NCBI GenBank assembly: GCA_964436815.1
Contig: CAYTER010000019.1
Coordinates: forward strand, 1 to 34,600
Reading direction: 5' to 3'
Source: UBA993 sp964436815
Lineage (GTDB): Bacteria > Bacillota > Dethiobacteria > DTU022
Length of the DNA: 34,600 nucleotides
Part shown: positions 8,013 through 16,434 of the stretch, piece after piece
How positions within the stretch are numbered: the first letter of the stretch is position 1
Layout: each line of letters begins with the position of its first letter
Made by a program: the position numbers and the translations under genes
The notes under the pieces: generated by a model
Told to the model about the DNA's origin: nothing
What the model saw: only the letters and a program-made list of their open reading frames with translations
The model's database searches: none

Positions 8013-9752
8013 TTAACTCCAGAACGAATCAAGATCTTCATCCGGGATATCCCAGACATGATTGTGCGGCGGAAGCTTCTCATACTTCATAAATTCAGGG
8101 ATCCGATCCGCTTCCTTGCCGATACCGGCCCGCAGGTTGAAGTTTCGCTCAATCTGCAGGATTTCCTCACCGATCCTGGTGACATCATCCCCGGTATAGT
8201 TGGTGCCTAGCATGGCATTCACCGTCTCGACCACCCCGTCAAACCCGGTGGTAATGTCGAGAATCGGGAAGGCGATAAACAGACAATAACCGCTGGCATC
8301 GATGAACGCAGTGGTTTGCTGGAAGGCTTTTGAAAGCCCGATTTTATCCTTGGTGGATAGCGGTTCGGCTTTTCCGCCAACAGCCAAAATTTCAGGAGCA
8401 ATCGTATAACCGGCTGTATGGTCGGCGCCCATCGGTGTAGTTATATAAGTAACGCCAATCCCTTTTACCGCGCGCGGTTCATAGGCCGGCATGCCCTGGC
8501 GCTTAACAGTGGGAATACGGGTTACGCCATAAGCTTCCCCGGTAAACTGGGCCCCCTGGCCGATGATGTGGCCCAGCGGAGTACGCTTGCCAACTTCATG
8601 CAGCAGGTTAATCGCTGCCGGTCCATCGCCAAACTTGGCCAAACCGGCCTCCATTGCCACGGCAATCGTACAACCTGCTTCAATGGTATCGAGTCCAAGA
8701 TCGTTACAGAGCCTTACTAACTCGGCAACTTGATCCAGGTTGTCGATACCGCAGTTGGCCCCTAGTGACCAGGCTGATTCATATTCCACACAGGAAACAT
8801 GTTCGCTTCCGTCTTCTTTGGCATAAATGTTTGAACAGTGAATTATGCAGCCAGGATGACAGCTGTGACCCATCATTCCGGCTCCGCCGCGTTTTTTGGC
8901 CGCTTCGGCCAGGGCTTCACCGCTGATCTTGGCCGCACCATCAAAAACACCGGAGCGGAAGTTATTCGTCGGCAGGCCACCTGCTTCGTTAAGAATGTTG
9001 ATTAGTACTGCTGTGCCGTAGCTGTTTAACGCGCCGCCCTTCTTGGTTACATCGTGAGACAAAATAGCATCAGCCAGTTTTTTCTGACCGGCCTTGAAGG
9101 CCTCCGGATCTTTAGGAGTCACCCCTGGGGCATTGGTATCATCCAACACAATTGCTTTCAGGCCTTTACTGCCCATAACCGCTCCCAAACCGCCGCGCCC
9201 GGCATAACGGGACGAGCGGCCTTCGGGATCGTTAAAAGCGATACCAGCCATCGTCATTTTTGCTTCGCCGGCTGGCCCATTGACCACAAAAGCGGTTTTT
9301 TCACCGTATTTATCCCAGATTTTCTTGGCACATTCATAAGTGCCCTTACCTTTGAGATCGTCAGCTGCAACCAGCTTGCCACCGTCTACAGTAAGCTCCA
9401 GCAACCAGCTTTTATCGTCATCAACCAGGCCTTCGACAACCATGGCCCCATAACCCATCCGGGCCATTTTTTGGGCAAATGGGGTTCCGGCATTCGCTTC
9501 CTTAATACCACCGGTCAGCGGAGATTTTCCGCCCACCGATATGCGGCCGGAGTTCGGGGCATGGGTTCCGGTAACCATACCGGGCGCAAAAACCAACTTG
9601 TTGTTGGGCCCCAGCGGGTGACATCCCGCCGGCACCTCATCGCTCACCAGCAGCGATGTGAGCCAGCGGCCACCCTTGCCTTTGTATTTATCAGGCAAGG
9701 GTTCTACCTTAACCTTCTTTTCAGTCATATTGACGCGTACCAGTTTGTCCAT
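8013..9752 (-). CDS. aor: Tungsten-containing aldehyde:ferredoxin oxidoreductase
   Basis: A 579-residue cytoplasmic enzyme of the AOR family (usual length about 600). It oxidises aldehydes to acids and reduces ferredoxin, and can run in reverse. The [4Fe-4S] ligands are visible as C298-HPG-C302-IIH-C306 and C490 (SGYCLF). NSGRISVGGKSPLTGG (67-82) and RYAGRGGLGAVMGSKGLKAI (182-201) are the pterin-binding segments of the N-terminal domain. The ATG at 9752 is preceded by GAGGTGG with 7 bases spacing. It heads an aor-moaD operon with the radical SAM maturase convergent nearby. Substrate range is unknown. The IorAB operon in the window suggests aryl aldehydes as one source, which is an inference. 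Confidence 0.92.
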   Translation of the reverse strand: MDKLVRVNMTEKKVKVEPLPDKYKGKGGRWLTSLLVSDEVPAGCHPLGPNNKLVFAPGMVTGTHAPNSGRISVGGKSPLTGGIKEANAGTPFAQKMARMGYGAMVVEGLVDDDKSWLLELTVDGGKLVAADDLKGKGTYECAKKIWDKYGEKTAFVVNGPAGEAKMTMAGIAFNDPEGRSSRYAGRGGLGAVMGSKGLKAIVLDDTNAPGVTPKDPEAFKAGQKKLADAILSHDVTKKGGALNSYGTAVLINILNEAGGLPTNNFRSGVFDGAAKISGEALAEAAKKRGGAGMMGHSCHPGCIIHCSNIYAKEDGSEHVSCVEYESAWSLGANCGIDNLDQVAELVRLCNDLGLDTIEAGCTIAVAMEAGLAKFGDGPAAINLLHEVGKRTPLGHIIGQGAQFTGEAYGVTRIPTVKRQGMPAYEPRAVKGIGVTYITTPMGADHTAGYTIAPEILAVGGKAEPLSTKDKIGLSKAFQQTTAFIDASGYCLFIAFPILDITTGFDGVVETVNAMLGTNYTGDDVTRIGEEILQIERNFNLRAGIGKEADRIPEFMKYEKLPPHNHVWDIPDEDLDSFWS

Positions 9753-9801
9753 AAACTTTCCACCTCTCGACTTTCTCTTTATTTGTAATACCTGGAAATA
9801 A

Positions 9802-9825
9802 CCTTACAGCTTGTTGCCGTAAAGG
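9802..9825 (-). promoter_or_regulatory. Leader hairpin at the predicted 5' end of the aor transcript
   Basis: On the minus strand CCTTTACGGC and GCTGTAAGG pair around an AACAA loop (one bulged base, one G-U pair). It begins within a few bases of the predicted transcription start. A role in message stability or control is possible. It is too small to be the known Moco riboswitch. Confidence 0.4.
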
Positions 9826-9833
9826 CTAAATAA

Positions 9834-9863
9834 AGTATAACATAATAGCGAATTATCTAACAA
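9834..9863 (-). promoter_or_regulatory. Candidate promoter of aor-moaD
   Basis: Minus-strand TTGTTA (9858-9863) and TATACT (9834-9839) with an 18-base spacer, about 80 bases upstream of the aor ATG. It lies in the 251-base gap downstream of azlD, which otherwise shows no gene. Confidence 0.5.
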
Positions 9864-10003
9864 GTGGCTATTGCGCATTAATTTACAACAATATACAGAT
9901 ATGGGGTTGACTTCTTACCGGGAGGGGCGGGTAAAAACTGTTTATGGTTCTAACACTGGGTTTGCGCCACGATTGATTTCTTGCTTTTAATAAATAGTGA
10001 ATT

Positions 10004-10324
10004 TTAGATGAAATAACGAAGCAGGGCAACAAGGGTCATGCCGGTTAGCACTGTGGCAAAAAGGCTGCGCGTAAAATAGGCCACGGCAAAAACGGGAACC
10101 GCGGCCCAAAAAGCGGGATTGCTGTGTATCGCGAAATCAATTTCGCCGGAAGGAGCAAAAAGCGCCGGTGAAAGTAAAGCCGCCAGCACGGCAACCGGAA
10201 CATAAGAGAGCCAGCGGATGACCGGATCCGGTAACTTGCGTCGCGTGAGCAGCAGGATTGGCAAAACCCGGGGTAAAAAGGTAACGATAGCCATCAACGC
10301 AATTAATAAGTAAATATCAGGCAA
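10004..10324 (-). CDS. azlD: AzlD family branched-chain amino acid transporter subunit
   Basis: A 106-residue hydrophobic protein with three to four membrane spans (about 3-20, 40-60, 65-85, 88-105) and the family segment FLPRVLPILLL-x-RRKLPDPVIRWLSYVPVAVLAALL. AzlD pairs with AzlC to export branched-chain amino acids or analogues. The start is TTG at 10324, supported by GAGGAG 8 bases upstream, lying within the end of azlC. The azlC stop is 1 base before it, so translation is coupled. Confidence 0.88.
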   Translation of the reverse strand: MPDIYLLIALMAIVTFLPRVLPILLLTRRKLPDPVIRWLSYVPVAVLAALLSPALFAPSGEIDFAIHSNPAFWAAVPVFAVAYFTRSLFATVLTGMTLVALLRYFI

Positions 10325-10325
10325 C

Positions 10326-11111
10326 CTAACTACTCCTCACCTTTGGCTCATTTTTCTCCAGGGCTGCTCCACAGGCTGCTGCGATCACTGTAGCCAGGAT
10401 GATATAGAGCTGATTTAATCCAATCAGATAAAAAAAGAGGCCAAGCGCGGCTGCCAGGATGGCGATAAAGAGATGCCTACTTTTTTCAATCTGCATAAGC
10501 AACAAGGCGATAAACATGGCCGGCAGGGCGAAATCAATACCATAGGTTTCGATATTGAAAGTTAAGCGACCGCCTACCCAGGCACCGATCACACTGCCGA
10601 TAACCCAGGCCAGTTGGGCAGATAAGTTCAGGGCAAAAATTTCCGTAAAAGGGGGAACTCCTGTTTTACGAAAATAGGTTGAGTGGATGGCAAACGATTC
10701 ATCGGTCAGTTCAAAGCTGAATAAAACCTGCTGCCACGTTTTTAGCTTCTTTAAGCAGGGCGCCAGCGATGCACTCATCAGCAGGTGCCGTAAATTGACC
10801 AGGAATACGGTCATCGTTATGGCAGCAACTGTCGCCCCGGAGCCGATCAGGCCGACAGAGATCAACTGAGCTGATCCGGCATAAACAAATACTGACATCG
10901 CCGCCGCACTAAAAACAGTCAGACCTGCGGTTGCAGCTAGCACGCCAAAGGCCATCCCGATTGGCAGATAACCAAGAATGATCGGAACAGCCCTGATCAA
11001 TCCGACCAGGGCTTGTCCTGAAACTTCATTTTTTGATTTCACGGCTTGGTTGGCATTTTCGTTATTAGAAGCACCTTCGACTTCACCGTGATTTTTACCT
11101 TTAAAAGACAA
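10326..11111 (-). CDS. azlC: AzlC family branched-chain amino acid transporter permease
   Basis: A 261-residue inner-membrane protein with about seven spans. Family marks are GYLPIGMAFGVLA (about 49-61), FVYAGSAQLISVGLI (about 75-89), NLRHLLMSASL near 106 and LTDESFAI near 135. Residues 1-30 are polar and unusually long. The assigned start is TTG at 11111 with a weak AGGTGA, so a later start is possible. The gene ends in UAG with a UGA two codons later; this matters because the genome appears to decode UAG as pyrrolysine. Forms an azlCD operon. Confidence 0.88.
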   Translation of the reverse strand: MSFKGKNHGEVEGASNNENANQAVKSKNEVSGQALVGLIRAVPIILGYLPIGMAFGVLAATAGLTVFSAAAMSVFVYAGSAQLISVGLIGSGATVAAITMTVFLVNLRHLLMSASLAPCLKKLKTWQQVLFSFELTDESFAIHSTYFRKTGVPPFTEIFALNLSAQLAWVIGSVIGAWVGGRLTFNIETYGIDFALPAMFIALLLMQIEKSRHLFIAILAAALGLFFYLIGLNQLYIILATVIAAACGAALEKNEPKVRSS

Positions 11112-11183
11112 CGATTCACCTGTATTGCTTTATTTTATAAGAACCAACAGATCATTGCAGAGTATTGTTAACAGGTTCTTCGA

Positions 11184-11435
11184 TTAAGTTAACCTGAATA
11201 CTGTATCGCCTTCGCGTACCTTATCCTTGACTTTAAGTCCAACCAGATCGCCGGGCCCGGCATGATCTATTGTCTGGTGTTCCACCTGTATTGACTTAAC
11301 ATCCTGCTCAAGATCTGTAGTCGAACCAACTACGGCAATTCGATCTCCGGTCTTAAGGCTGTCATCCAATTGAATAATGGCAACACCGATCTTGCTAAAA
11401 TAATGCGTAACCCGGCCGATCTCGTGTCGTTCCAT
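11184..11435 (-). CDS. Small EF-Tu domain-2-like protein (translation elongation factor-like)
   Basis: An 83-residue protein made only of a beta-barrel like domain 2 of EF-Tu: IGRVTHYFSKIGVAIIQLDDSLKTGDRI, then DLVGLKVKDKVREGDTVFRL. It has no GTPase domain. Such stand-alone proteins are common in anaerobic bacteria and have no established function. The ATG at 11435 is chosen because the conserved MxxxxIGxVTHYF begins there; a GTG at 11447 lies too close to the GGA upstream. It lies downstream of trxA on the same strand. Confidence 0.75.
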   Translation of the reverse strand: MERHEIGRVTHYFSKIGVAIIQLDDSLKTGDRIAVVGSTTDLEQDVKSIQVEHQTIDHAGPGDLVGLKVKDKVREGDTVFRLT

Positions 11436-11497
11436 GGCTAATAACACATCCTTTCAGGTTTTGCTAGGTTATTCGCCGCAGAAAGACGCTTTCCTTT

Positions 11498-11525
11498 AAT
11501 ATATTTGAAAAAAGCGATAATTCAA
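11498..11525 (-). promoter_or_regulatory. Possible promoter for the EF-Tu-domain gene
   Basis: Minus-strand TTGAAT (11520-11525) and TATATT (11498-11503) with a 16-base spacer in AT-rich sequence, after the trxA stop. Weak evidence. Confidence 0.3.
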
Positions 11526-11542
11526 TTCCCTTTAATTTGCAG

Positions 11543-11869
11543 TTAAATATACTTGTCGATTTTGTCGCTTAAAGCCTGCCTGCTCATCGCCCCGGTAAAG
11601 CTATCGATAACCTGGCCTCCTTTAAAAAGAAACATTGCCGGAATACCCATAACTTCATATTTCTGAGCGAGATCAGGGTTTTCATCAACATTAACTTTAA
11701 CAATTTTTAGCCTGCTGTCATTGGCGGCAGCCACTTCTTCCAAAACAGGACCGAGCATTTTGCAGGGGCCGCACCAGGGAGCCCAAAAGTCAACCAAAAC
11801 AGGCAGTGTAGCCTGCAAAACCTCTTGATCAAATTGCGATTCACTAATTTCTTGAACTGCGCCTGCCAT
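11543..11869 (-). CDS. trxA: Thioredoxin
   Basis: A 108-residue thioredoxin, a cytoplasmic disulfide reductant. The active site WCGPCK holds C33 and C36, and the cis-proline lies in GIPAMFLFKGG. Length is normal for the family. The ATG at 11869 is chosen over a GTG at 11887 because GGAGG lies 8 bases upstream of it. A good promoter sits at 11921-11950. No thioredoxin reductase gene is seen beside it. Confidence 0.95.
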   Translation of the reverse strand: MAGAVQEISESQFDQEVLQATLPVLVDFWAPWCGPCKMLGPVLEEVAAANDSRLKIVKVNVDENPDLAQKYEVMGIPAMFLFKGGQVIDSFTGAMSRQALSDKIDKYI

Positions 11870-11920
11870 GTTAATAACCTCCTTCACTTCGATTCGAGTT
11901 ATCCTGCACCCGTTGAAATT

Positions 11921-11950
11921 ATTCTACACCAGCGTAATAATAAGGGTCAA
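11921..11950 (-). promoter_or_regulatory. Candidate sigma-70 promoter of trxA
   Basis: Minus-strand TTGACC (11945-11950) and TAGAAT (11921-11926), each 5/6 to consensus, with an 18-base spacer and a leader of about 45 bases. Confidence 0.6.
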
Positions 11951-12055
11951 TAGAACCAAAGTTAAACATAGCCGATCAGTATTTCATTTTTAGGGCTTGG
12001 CAGGAATGTTAATCAAATGTATTGAATTTAAAGCTTTGCTTGTTCCTTGTTTATA

Positions 12056-12083
12056 CCCTTCGGGTGATCTGTTTGCCCGAGGG
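12056..12083 (+). promoter_or_regulatory. Inverted repeat overlapping the -35, candidate operator
   Basis: CCCTTCGGG (12056-12064) and CCCGAGGG (12076-12083) form an imperfect inverted repeat with an 11-base spacer. Its right arm overlaps the -35 of the promoter at 12073-12101, a typical place for a repressor site. It could also act as a hairpin, but it lies upstream of the predicted transcript start. Confidence 0.4.
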
Positions 12084-12101
12084 AGCATTACGTTTTATAA
12101 T
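12073..12101 (+). promoter_or_regulatory. Candidate promoter of the ACT-paaK-iorAB operon
   Basis: TTGCCC (12073-12078), 17-base spacer, perfect TATAAT (12096-12101). The start would fall near 12108, close to the AGGAGG that precedes the ATG at 12126. Confidence 0.6.
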
Positions 12102-12125
12102 GTTAGAGTTTAGGAGGTTTTTAAA

Positions 12126-12554
12126 ATGATTAAGCAGATCTCCGTTTTTCTAGAGAACAAATCGGGGCGGCTGGTCAGGGTAGCCCAGGTTCTCGGTGAT
12201 GCCAACATCAGCATCCGTGGCGTTTCAATTGCCGATACATCTGATTTCGGCATCCTGCGCATGATCGTCGATCATCCGGACGAAGCTATTGCCGAACTTA
12301 AAGACAAGGGGATCATGGCTACTGTAACTGATGTTATTGCCATCGAAATTCCCGACAAGCCGGGCGGACTGGCCCACGTGCTAAAATTTCTTGATGCCGC
12401 CGGCATTAACATCGAATATCTTTATTCATTTATCGAAAAGCCGACTCATTGCGCCATCATTATGATGCGGGTCGAGCGCATTGCCGAAGCCCTTAAAGTA
12501 TTACAGGATAACAAGGTGCCCATCGTTTCGGGAGAAAGAATTTACGGCTTTTAA
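12126..12554 (+). CDS. Tandem ACT-domain amino-acid-binding protein
   Basis: A 142-residue protein of two ACT domains (about 1-66 and 69-140): IKQISVFLENKSGRLVRVAQVL and then IEIPDKPGGLAHVLKFL. ACT domains bind amino acids, and no enzyme domain is attached. Similar genes often precede phenylacetate-CoA ligase and indolepyruvate ferredoxin oxidoreductase, so it may sense aromatic amino acids, an inference from context. Start ATG with AGGAGG 8 bases upstream. It is first in a four-gene operon. Confidence 0.85.
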   Translation: MIKQISVFLENKSGRLVRVAQVLGDANISIRGVSIADTSDFGILRMIVDHPDEAIAELKDKGIMATVTDVIAIEIPDKPGGLAHVLKFLDAAGINIEYLYSFIEKPTHCAIIMMRVERIAEALKVLQDNKVPIVSGERIYGF

Positions 12555-12578
12555 TTGCAGCTACAGGAGTTGAAACAG

Positions 12579-13880
12579 ATGCAGAAGGAACTTGAGAAAG
12601 ATTGCCTGCCTAAAAGGGAGCGCGAGACCCAACAACTATCAGGTATCAAGCAGGCCGTAAATCATGCTTACCGGAATAGCCCTTACTACCGAAAGGTATT
12701 TGATCAAGCGCGGTTAAAACCGGAACAGATTGCCAGCCCGGAAGATTTTAGAAAGATACCGTTTACCAGAAAAAGTGATTTAAGGAGCGCCTATCCCTAT
12801 GGCATGGCTGCCGTACCTTTGAAAAATATCTTGCGTATTCATGCTTCTTCAGGGACAACCGGTAAACCGATCGTTGCCGGCTATACCCGAAAGGATCTCG
12901 AAGACTGGTCAGCAGCCGTAGCCCGAATCTGTGCGATGGCCGGCGTCACCGATAACGATATTGCCCAGGTATCGTTCGGCTATGGACTTTTCACCGGAGG
13001 GTTTGGTCTGCACTATGGCCTGGAGAGGCTGGGCGCTACTGTTGTTCCCTTTTCCAGCGGTAACACAGAGCGTCAGCTGGCGCTAATGCAGGATTTTAAA
13101 ACAAACGTGTTGGTCAGTACCCCTTCTTTTGCCGTCTATATGGCCGAAACTGCCATTGAACTCGGCTACAAGCCGGCAGAATTCGGCCTGAAAATAGGGC
13201 TTTTTGGCGGTGAGCCATGTTCTGATGCCATGCGGGAGGATATTGAACGGCACTGGGGTTTAACGGCCACAGTTAACTATGGCTTAACGGAAGTTGTTGG
13301 TCCCGGAATATCCGGCGAGTGTGAAGAACGGGCAGGAATGCATATCCTGGAAGATATTTACTATCCCGAGATAATCGATCCTGACAGCGGAGAAGTTTTG
13401 CCTGATGGTTCGAGCGGTGAACTGGTCCTGACGCCCCTCTACAAGGAGGGCTTTCCGGTTTTACGTTACCGCACCGGGGATATTACCCGCCTGGTGAATG
13501 AACCCTGCCCCTGCGGCCGGACTACCCGGCGCATGGATTACATTACCGGACGCAGCGATGATATGATTATTATTAAAGGAGTAAACGTCTTCCCCTCACA
13601 GATCGAAGAGGTATTGGCCGGCTTCAGCGAGGTATCTCCACACTACCTGTTGATCCTGCACCAGCAAAAAGGCTTTATCAAGGATCTCGAAGTTCAGGTC
13701 GAGCTTTCGCCGGAAGGTTTTACAGACAGCTTCAGGCAATTGGAAGCATTGGAAAACCGCATCCGGCAGCGTTTGCGTTCAACTCTTTCGCTTGCTCCGC
13801 GCATTAAACTGATGGAGCCTAAATCACTGGAAAGAACCACCGGTAAAGCAAAGAGAATTATAACCAATGAGCTGGAATAG
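12579..13880 (+). CDS. paaK: Phenylacetate-CoA ligase family enzyme
   Basis: A 433-residue adenylate-forming enzyme that makes aryl-acetyl-CoA from the acid, ATP and CoA. The phosphate-binding loop SSGTTGKP is at 90-97, YGLTE near 244, and RYRTGD near 303 is the ATP-hinge region. The C-terminal subdomain has the family's GRSDDMIIIKGVNVFPSQIE. The ATG at 12579 has AGGAG 9 bases upstream; a TTG at 12555 directly after the ACT stop is less likely. The gene stops at UAG (13878-13880); an in-frame UAA follows ten codons later, just past the iorA start. In the operon it may work with IorAB on phenylacetyl or indoleacetyl groups. Confidence 0.88.
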   Translation: MQKELEKDCLPKRERETQQLSGIKQAVNHAYRNSPYYRKVFDQARLKPEQIASPEDFRKIPFTRKSDLRSAYPYGMAAVPLKNILRIHASSGTTGKPIVAGYTRKDLEDWSAAVARICAMAGVTDNDIAQVSFGYGLFTGGFGLHYGLERLGATVVPFSSGNTERQLALMQDFKTNVLVSTPSFAVYMAETAIELGYKPAEFGLKIGLFGGEPCSDAMREDIERHWGLTATVNYGLTEVVGPGISGECEERAGMHILEDIYYPEIIDPDSGEVLPDGSSGELVLTPLYKEGFPVLRYRTGDITRLVNEPCPCGRTTRRMDYITGRSDDMIIIKGVNVFPSQIEEVLAGFSEVSPHYLLILHQQKGFIKDLEVQVELSPEGFTDSFRQLEALENRIRQRLRSTLSLAPRIKLMEPKSLERTTGKAKRIITNELE

Positions 13881-13902
13881 ATAGAAAGCGAGGACAAAAG
13901 CT

Positions 13903-15666
13903 TTGAGCAATAAACGCGTAATCATGACCGGCAACGAGGCTATAGCTCTCGGAGCCTATGAGGGCGGAGTGACCGTCGGCACAGCCTATCCCGGAACACC
14001 CAGTACTGAAATCCTGGAAAATTTAAGCCGCTACCCGGGCATTGATGCTAACTGGTCGGCCAACGAAAAAACCGCACTAGAAGAGGCAATCGGTGCTTCC
14101 ATCGAAGGGGCCAGGGTGCTCGCAGCCATGAAGCATGTCGGTGTTAATGTAGCGGCTGATCCGCTGATGACTCTCTCCTATACCGGAGTGGGCGGCGGCC
14201 TGGTGCTTGTATCGGCCGATGACCCGGGCATGCACAGTTCACAGAACGAACAGGACAACCGTCATTATGCCCGGTTCGCCAAAATTCCTCTCTTGGAACC
14301 GGCGGACAGCGAAGAAGCCCGTGATTACGTTATCGCAGGCTTAGAGCTGAGCGAGCGTTTTGATACTCCGGTGATGCTGCGCACTACAACCCGGATCTCC
14401 CATTCCCGTGGCACCTTGATGCCTGGCAAAAAGCTGGAGCATAAAATCTCCGGTTTCACAAAGAATCCGGCTAAGTATGTAATGCTGCCCGGCTTTGCCC
14501 GCCTGCGGCATCCAATTGTCGAACAAAGGCTGAATGCCCTGCGGGAAGAAGCAGAAATCAGCCCCCTGAACCGGATTGAGCCGGGATCTTCGGATCTGGG
14601 AGTGCTCTGTAGCGGCGTTGTGTACCAGTACGCCAAGGAAGCTCTGCCGGATGCAACATTTCTAAAGCTCGGCTTCAGTCACCCACTGCCGACCAACCTG
14701 GTCAGGAGATTTGCCTCGATGGTAAAAGAGATCCTGGTTATCGAAGAGCTGGATCCTTTTTTCGAAGAACAGCTTTTAGCCATGCATTTGGATGTTCCGG
14801 TGCGCGGCAAGGAAATTTTCGGTCTGCTGGGTGAAATTGGCGCTGAGGTGATCCGCGAAAAGGTTCTCGGCCAAAAACCTGTACATATTGAAACTGGCCT
14901 GGAAATACCCGGACGACCGCCGGTCATGTGTCCCGGCTGTTCGCACCGCGGGGTTTTTCATGTGCTAAAGAAACTTAAATTAAATGTGATGGGCGATATC
15001 GGCTGTTACACTTTAGGCGCGTTGCAGCCTCTCCAGGCGATCGATTCCTGTATCTGCATGGGCGCCAGCGTCGGGACAGCCCTCGGAATGGCCCGCGCCA
15101 ACCGCGAATCAGCTAAAAAAACAGTGGCGGTAATCGGTGATTCGACTTTTATCCACTCCGGCATAACACCACTCCTTGATGCTGTCTATAACAACTCGCC
15201 GATGACGCTGATGATTTTAGACAATGGTATTACCGCCATGACCGGCCACCAACAACACCCGGGAACCGGGGCAACGCTACAGGGGGAGCCGGCAAATGCC
15301 GTTGATCTTGAAACTTTGTGCCGGGCGCTTGGTGTAAAGCGGGTTACAGTTATCGATGCATTCGATTTGAAAACTTTACGCGATACGATCAAGGCTGAGC
15401 TGCAGGCTGATGAACCTTCGGTCATTATTACCCGCCGGCCCTGTATCTTCCTCTTAACCTCATTTGACGAGCCGCTTTATATTGATGCGGAGCTCTGTAC
15501 CGGCTGCAAAGTATGCGTCGGCCTTGGCTGCCCGGCGATCAGCTTCAGGGATGAAAAAGCGTTTATCAACCCGACAATCTGCAATGCCTGCGGGCTCTGC
15601 GAGCAGCTTTGCCGTTTTGATGCCATCAAGTATCCTGCCGGAAAGGAAGGTGAAGATCGTGACTAA
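13903..15666 (+). CDS. iorA: Indolepyruvate:ferredoxin oxidoreductase, alpha subunit
   Basis: A 587-residue thiamine-diphosphate enzyme subunit. With IorB it oxidises aryl pyruvates (from Trp, Phe, Tyr transamination) to aryl-acetyl-CoA and CO2, reducing ferredoxin. The N-terminus (MTGNEAIALGAYEGGVTVG, GTPSTEI) is the pyrimidine-binding domain. The TPP/Mg site is near 365-395 (GDIGCYTLG, then CMGASVGTALGMA) with GDSTFIHSGI after it. The tail carries two [4Fe-4S] ferredoxin motifs, C532/C535/C538/C543 and C560/C563/C566/C570. The start is TTG at 13903 with GAGG 9 bases upstream. It overlaps iorB by 8 bases. Confidence 0.95.
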   Translation: MSNKRVIMTGNEAIALGAYEGGVTVGTAYPGTPSTEILENLSRYPGIDANWSANEKTALEEAIGASIEGARVLAAMKHVGVNVAADPLMTLSYTGVGGGLVLVSADDPGMHSSQNEQDNRHYARFAKIPLLEPADSEEARDYVIAGLELSERFDTPVMLRTTTRISHSRGTLMPGKKLEHKISGFTKNPAKYVMLPGFARLRHPIVEQRLNALREEAEISPLNRIEPGSSDLGVLCSGVVYQYAKEALPDATFLKLGFSHPLPTNLVRRFASMVKEILVIEELDPFFEEQLLAMHLDVPVRGKEIFGLLGEIGAEVIREKVLGQKPVHIETGLEIPGRPPVMCPGCSHRGVFHVLKKLKLNVMGDIGCYTLGALQPLQAIDSCICMGASVGTALGMARANRESAKKTVAVIGDSTFIHSGITPLLDAVYNNSPMTLMILDNGITAMTGHQQHPGTGATLQGEPANAVDLETLCRALGVKRVTVIDAFDLKTLRDTIKAELQADEPSVIITRRPCIFLLTSFDEPLYIDAELCTGCKVCVGLGCPAISFRDEKAFINPTICNACGLCEQLCRFDAIKYPAGKEGEDRD

Positions 15667-16240
15667 AACAGATATTTTAATCGCCGGTGTCGGCGGCCAG
15701 GGCACCATCCTGACAGGAAGAGTTATCGCCTCCCTGGCCATAGAGGAAGGCCTTGATGTTAAAACAGCCGAAACCCATGGTATGGCCCAGCGGGGTGGCA
15801 GTGTAATTACTCATGTGCGGATCGGCAATAAAGTCTATTCACCGCTGATTCCACAGGGTGATGGCGACATCCTGCTCTCGTTCGAAAAAATGGAAGCGCT
15901 GCGCTGGTTGCCTTACCTTTCCCCGGCCGGAACCGTAATCGTTAATACACAGGAGCTTGAACCGCTGCCGGTTTTAACCGGGCAGAGTGACTACACTTCC
16001 GGGATATTAGAAGAAATCGAGAGCAAGGTAAAACGCCTGATTGCGGTTGATGCGCTTTCTATTGAGCCGGTCAGTAAAAACCCTAAAATGGTCAACACCT
16101 TTCTGCTCGGTATTTTGGCGCAAATCATGCCGTTTGAGAAAGAAAAATGGCTGAAGGTTTTGGAGCAGGAGATTAAGGCGAAGCTGGTTGATATTAATAA
16201 GCAGTCGTTTGAGGCTGGCTGGCAGTTCGCAGCGCATTAA
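15659..16240 (+). CDS. iorB: Indolepyruvate:ferredoxin oxidoreductase, beta subunit
   Basis: A 193-residue gamma-domain type subunit of 2-oxoacid:ferredoxin oxidoreductases: ILIAGVGGQGTILTGRVIA (residues about 6-24), then AETHGMAQRGGSV near 40. The GTG at 15659 is chosen because GGAAGG lies 8 bases before it and the conserved sequence begins right after; the frame is open further upstream inside iorA but that part is a shadow of the iorA ferredoxin domain. The 8-base overlap implies translational coupling, as expected for a fixed alpha/beta complex. Last gene of the operon. Confidence 0.93.
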   Translation: MTKTDILIAGVGGQGTILTGRVIASLAIEEGLDVKTAETHGMAQRGGSVITHVRIGNKVYSPLIPQGDGDILLSFEKMEALRWLPYLSPAGTVIVNTQELEPLPVLTGQSDYTSGILEEIESKVKRLIAVDALSIEPVSKNPKMVNTFLLGILAQIMPFEKEKWLKVLEQEIKAKLVDINKQSFEAGWQFAAH

Positions 16241-16246
16241 ATATTT

Positions 16247-16269
16247 AAAAGCTATTTGCGGCTTTTTTT
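16247..16269 (+). terminator. Probable intrinsic terminator after iorB
   Basis: AAAAGC (16247-16252) and GCTTTT (16261-16266) around an 8-base loop, leading into seven T residues, 7 bases past the iorB stop. The stem is short and AT-rich. Confidence 0.5.
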
Positions 16270-16434
16270 GGCAAATCGCAGGTAACTTTTTATGCGTGTG
16301 CTATTACTGCAAACCGCTGCTCACTGATCGCATTAGGTTTGTAGTAAAAGCTCCTTCCTGCTTAATCACTTAATAATAATCAAAATAGTGACAAGCAAAA
16401 TATTAAAGTAAAAAAATCTCAACGAAGTAAGCAG

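Noticed and set aside
9054..9788. A 244-residue plus-strand ORF opposite aor
   Set aside because: It is antisense to a well conserved enzyme, has no family likeness and no ribosome binding site.
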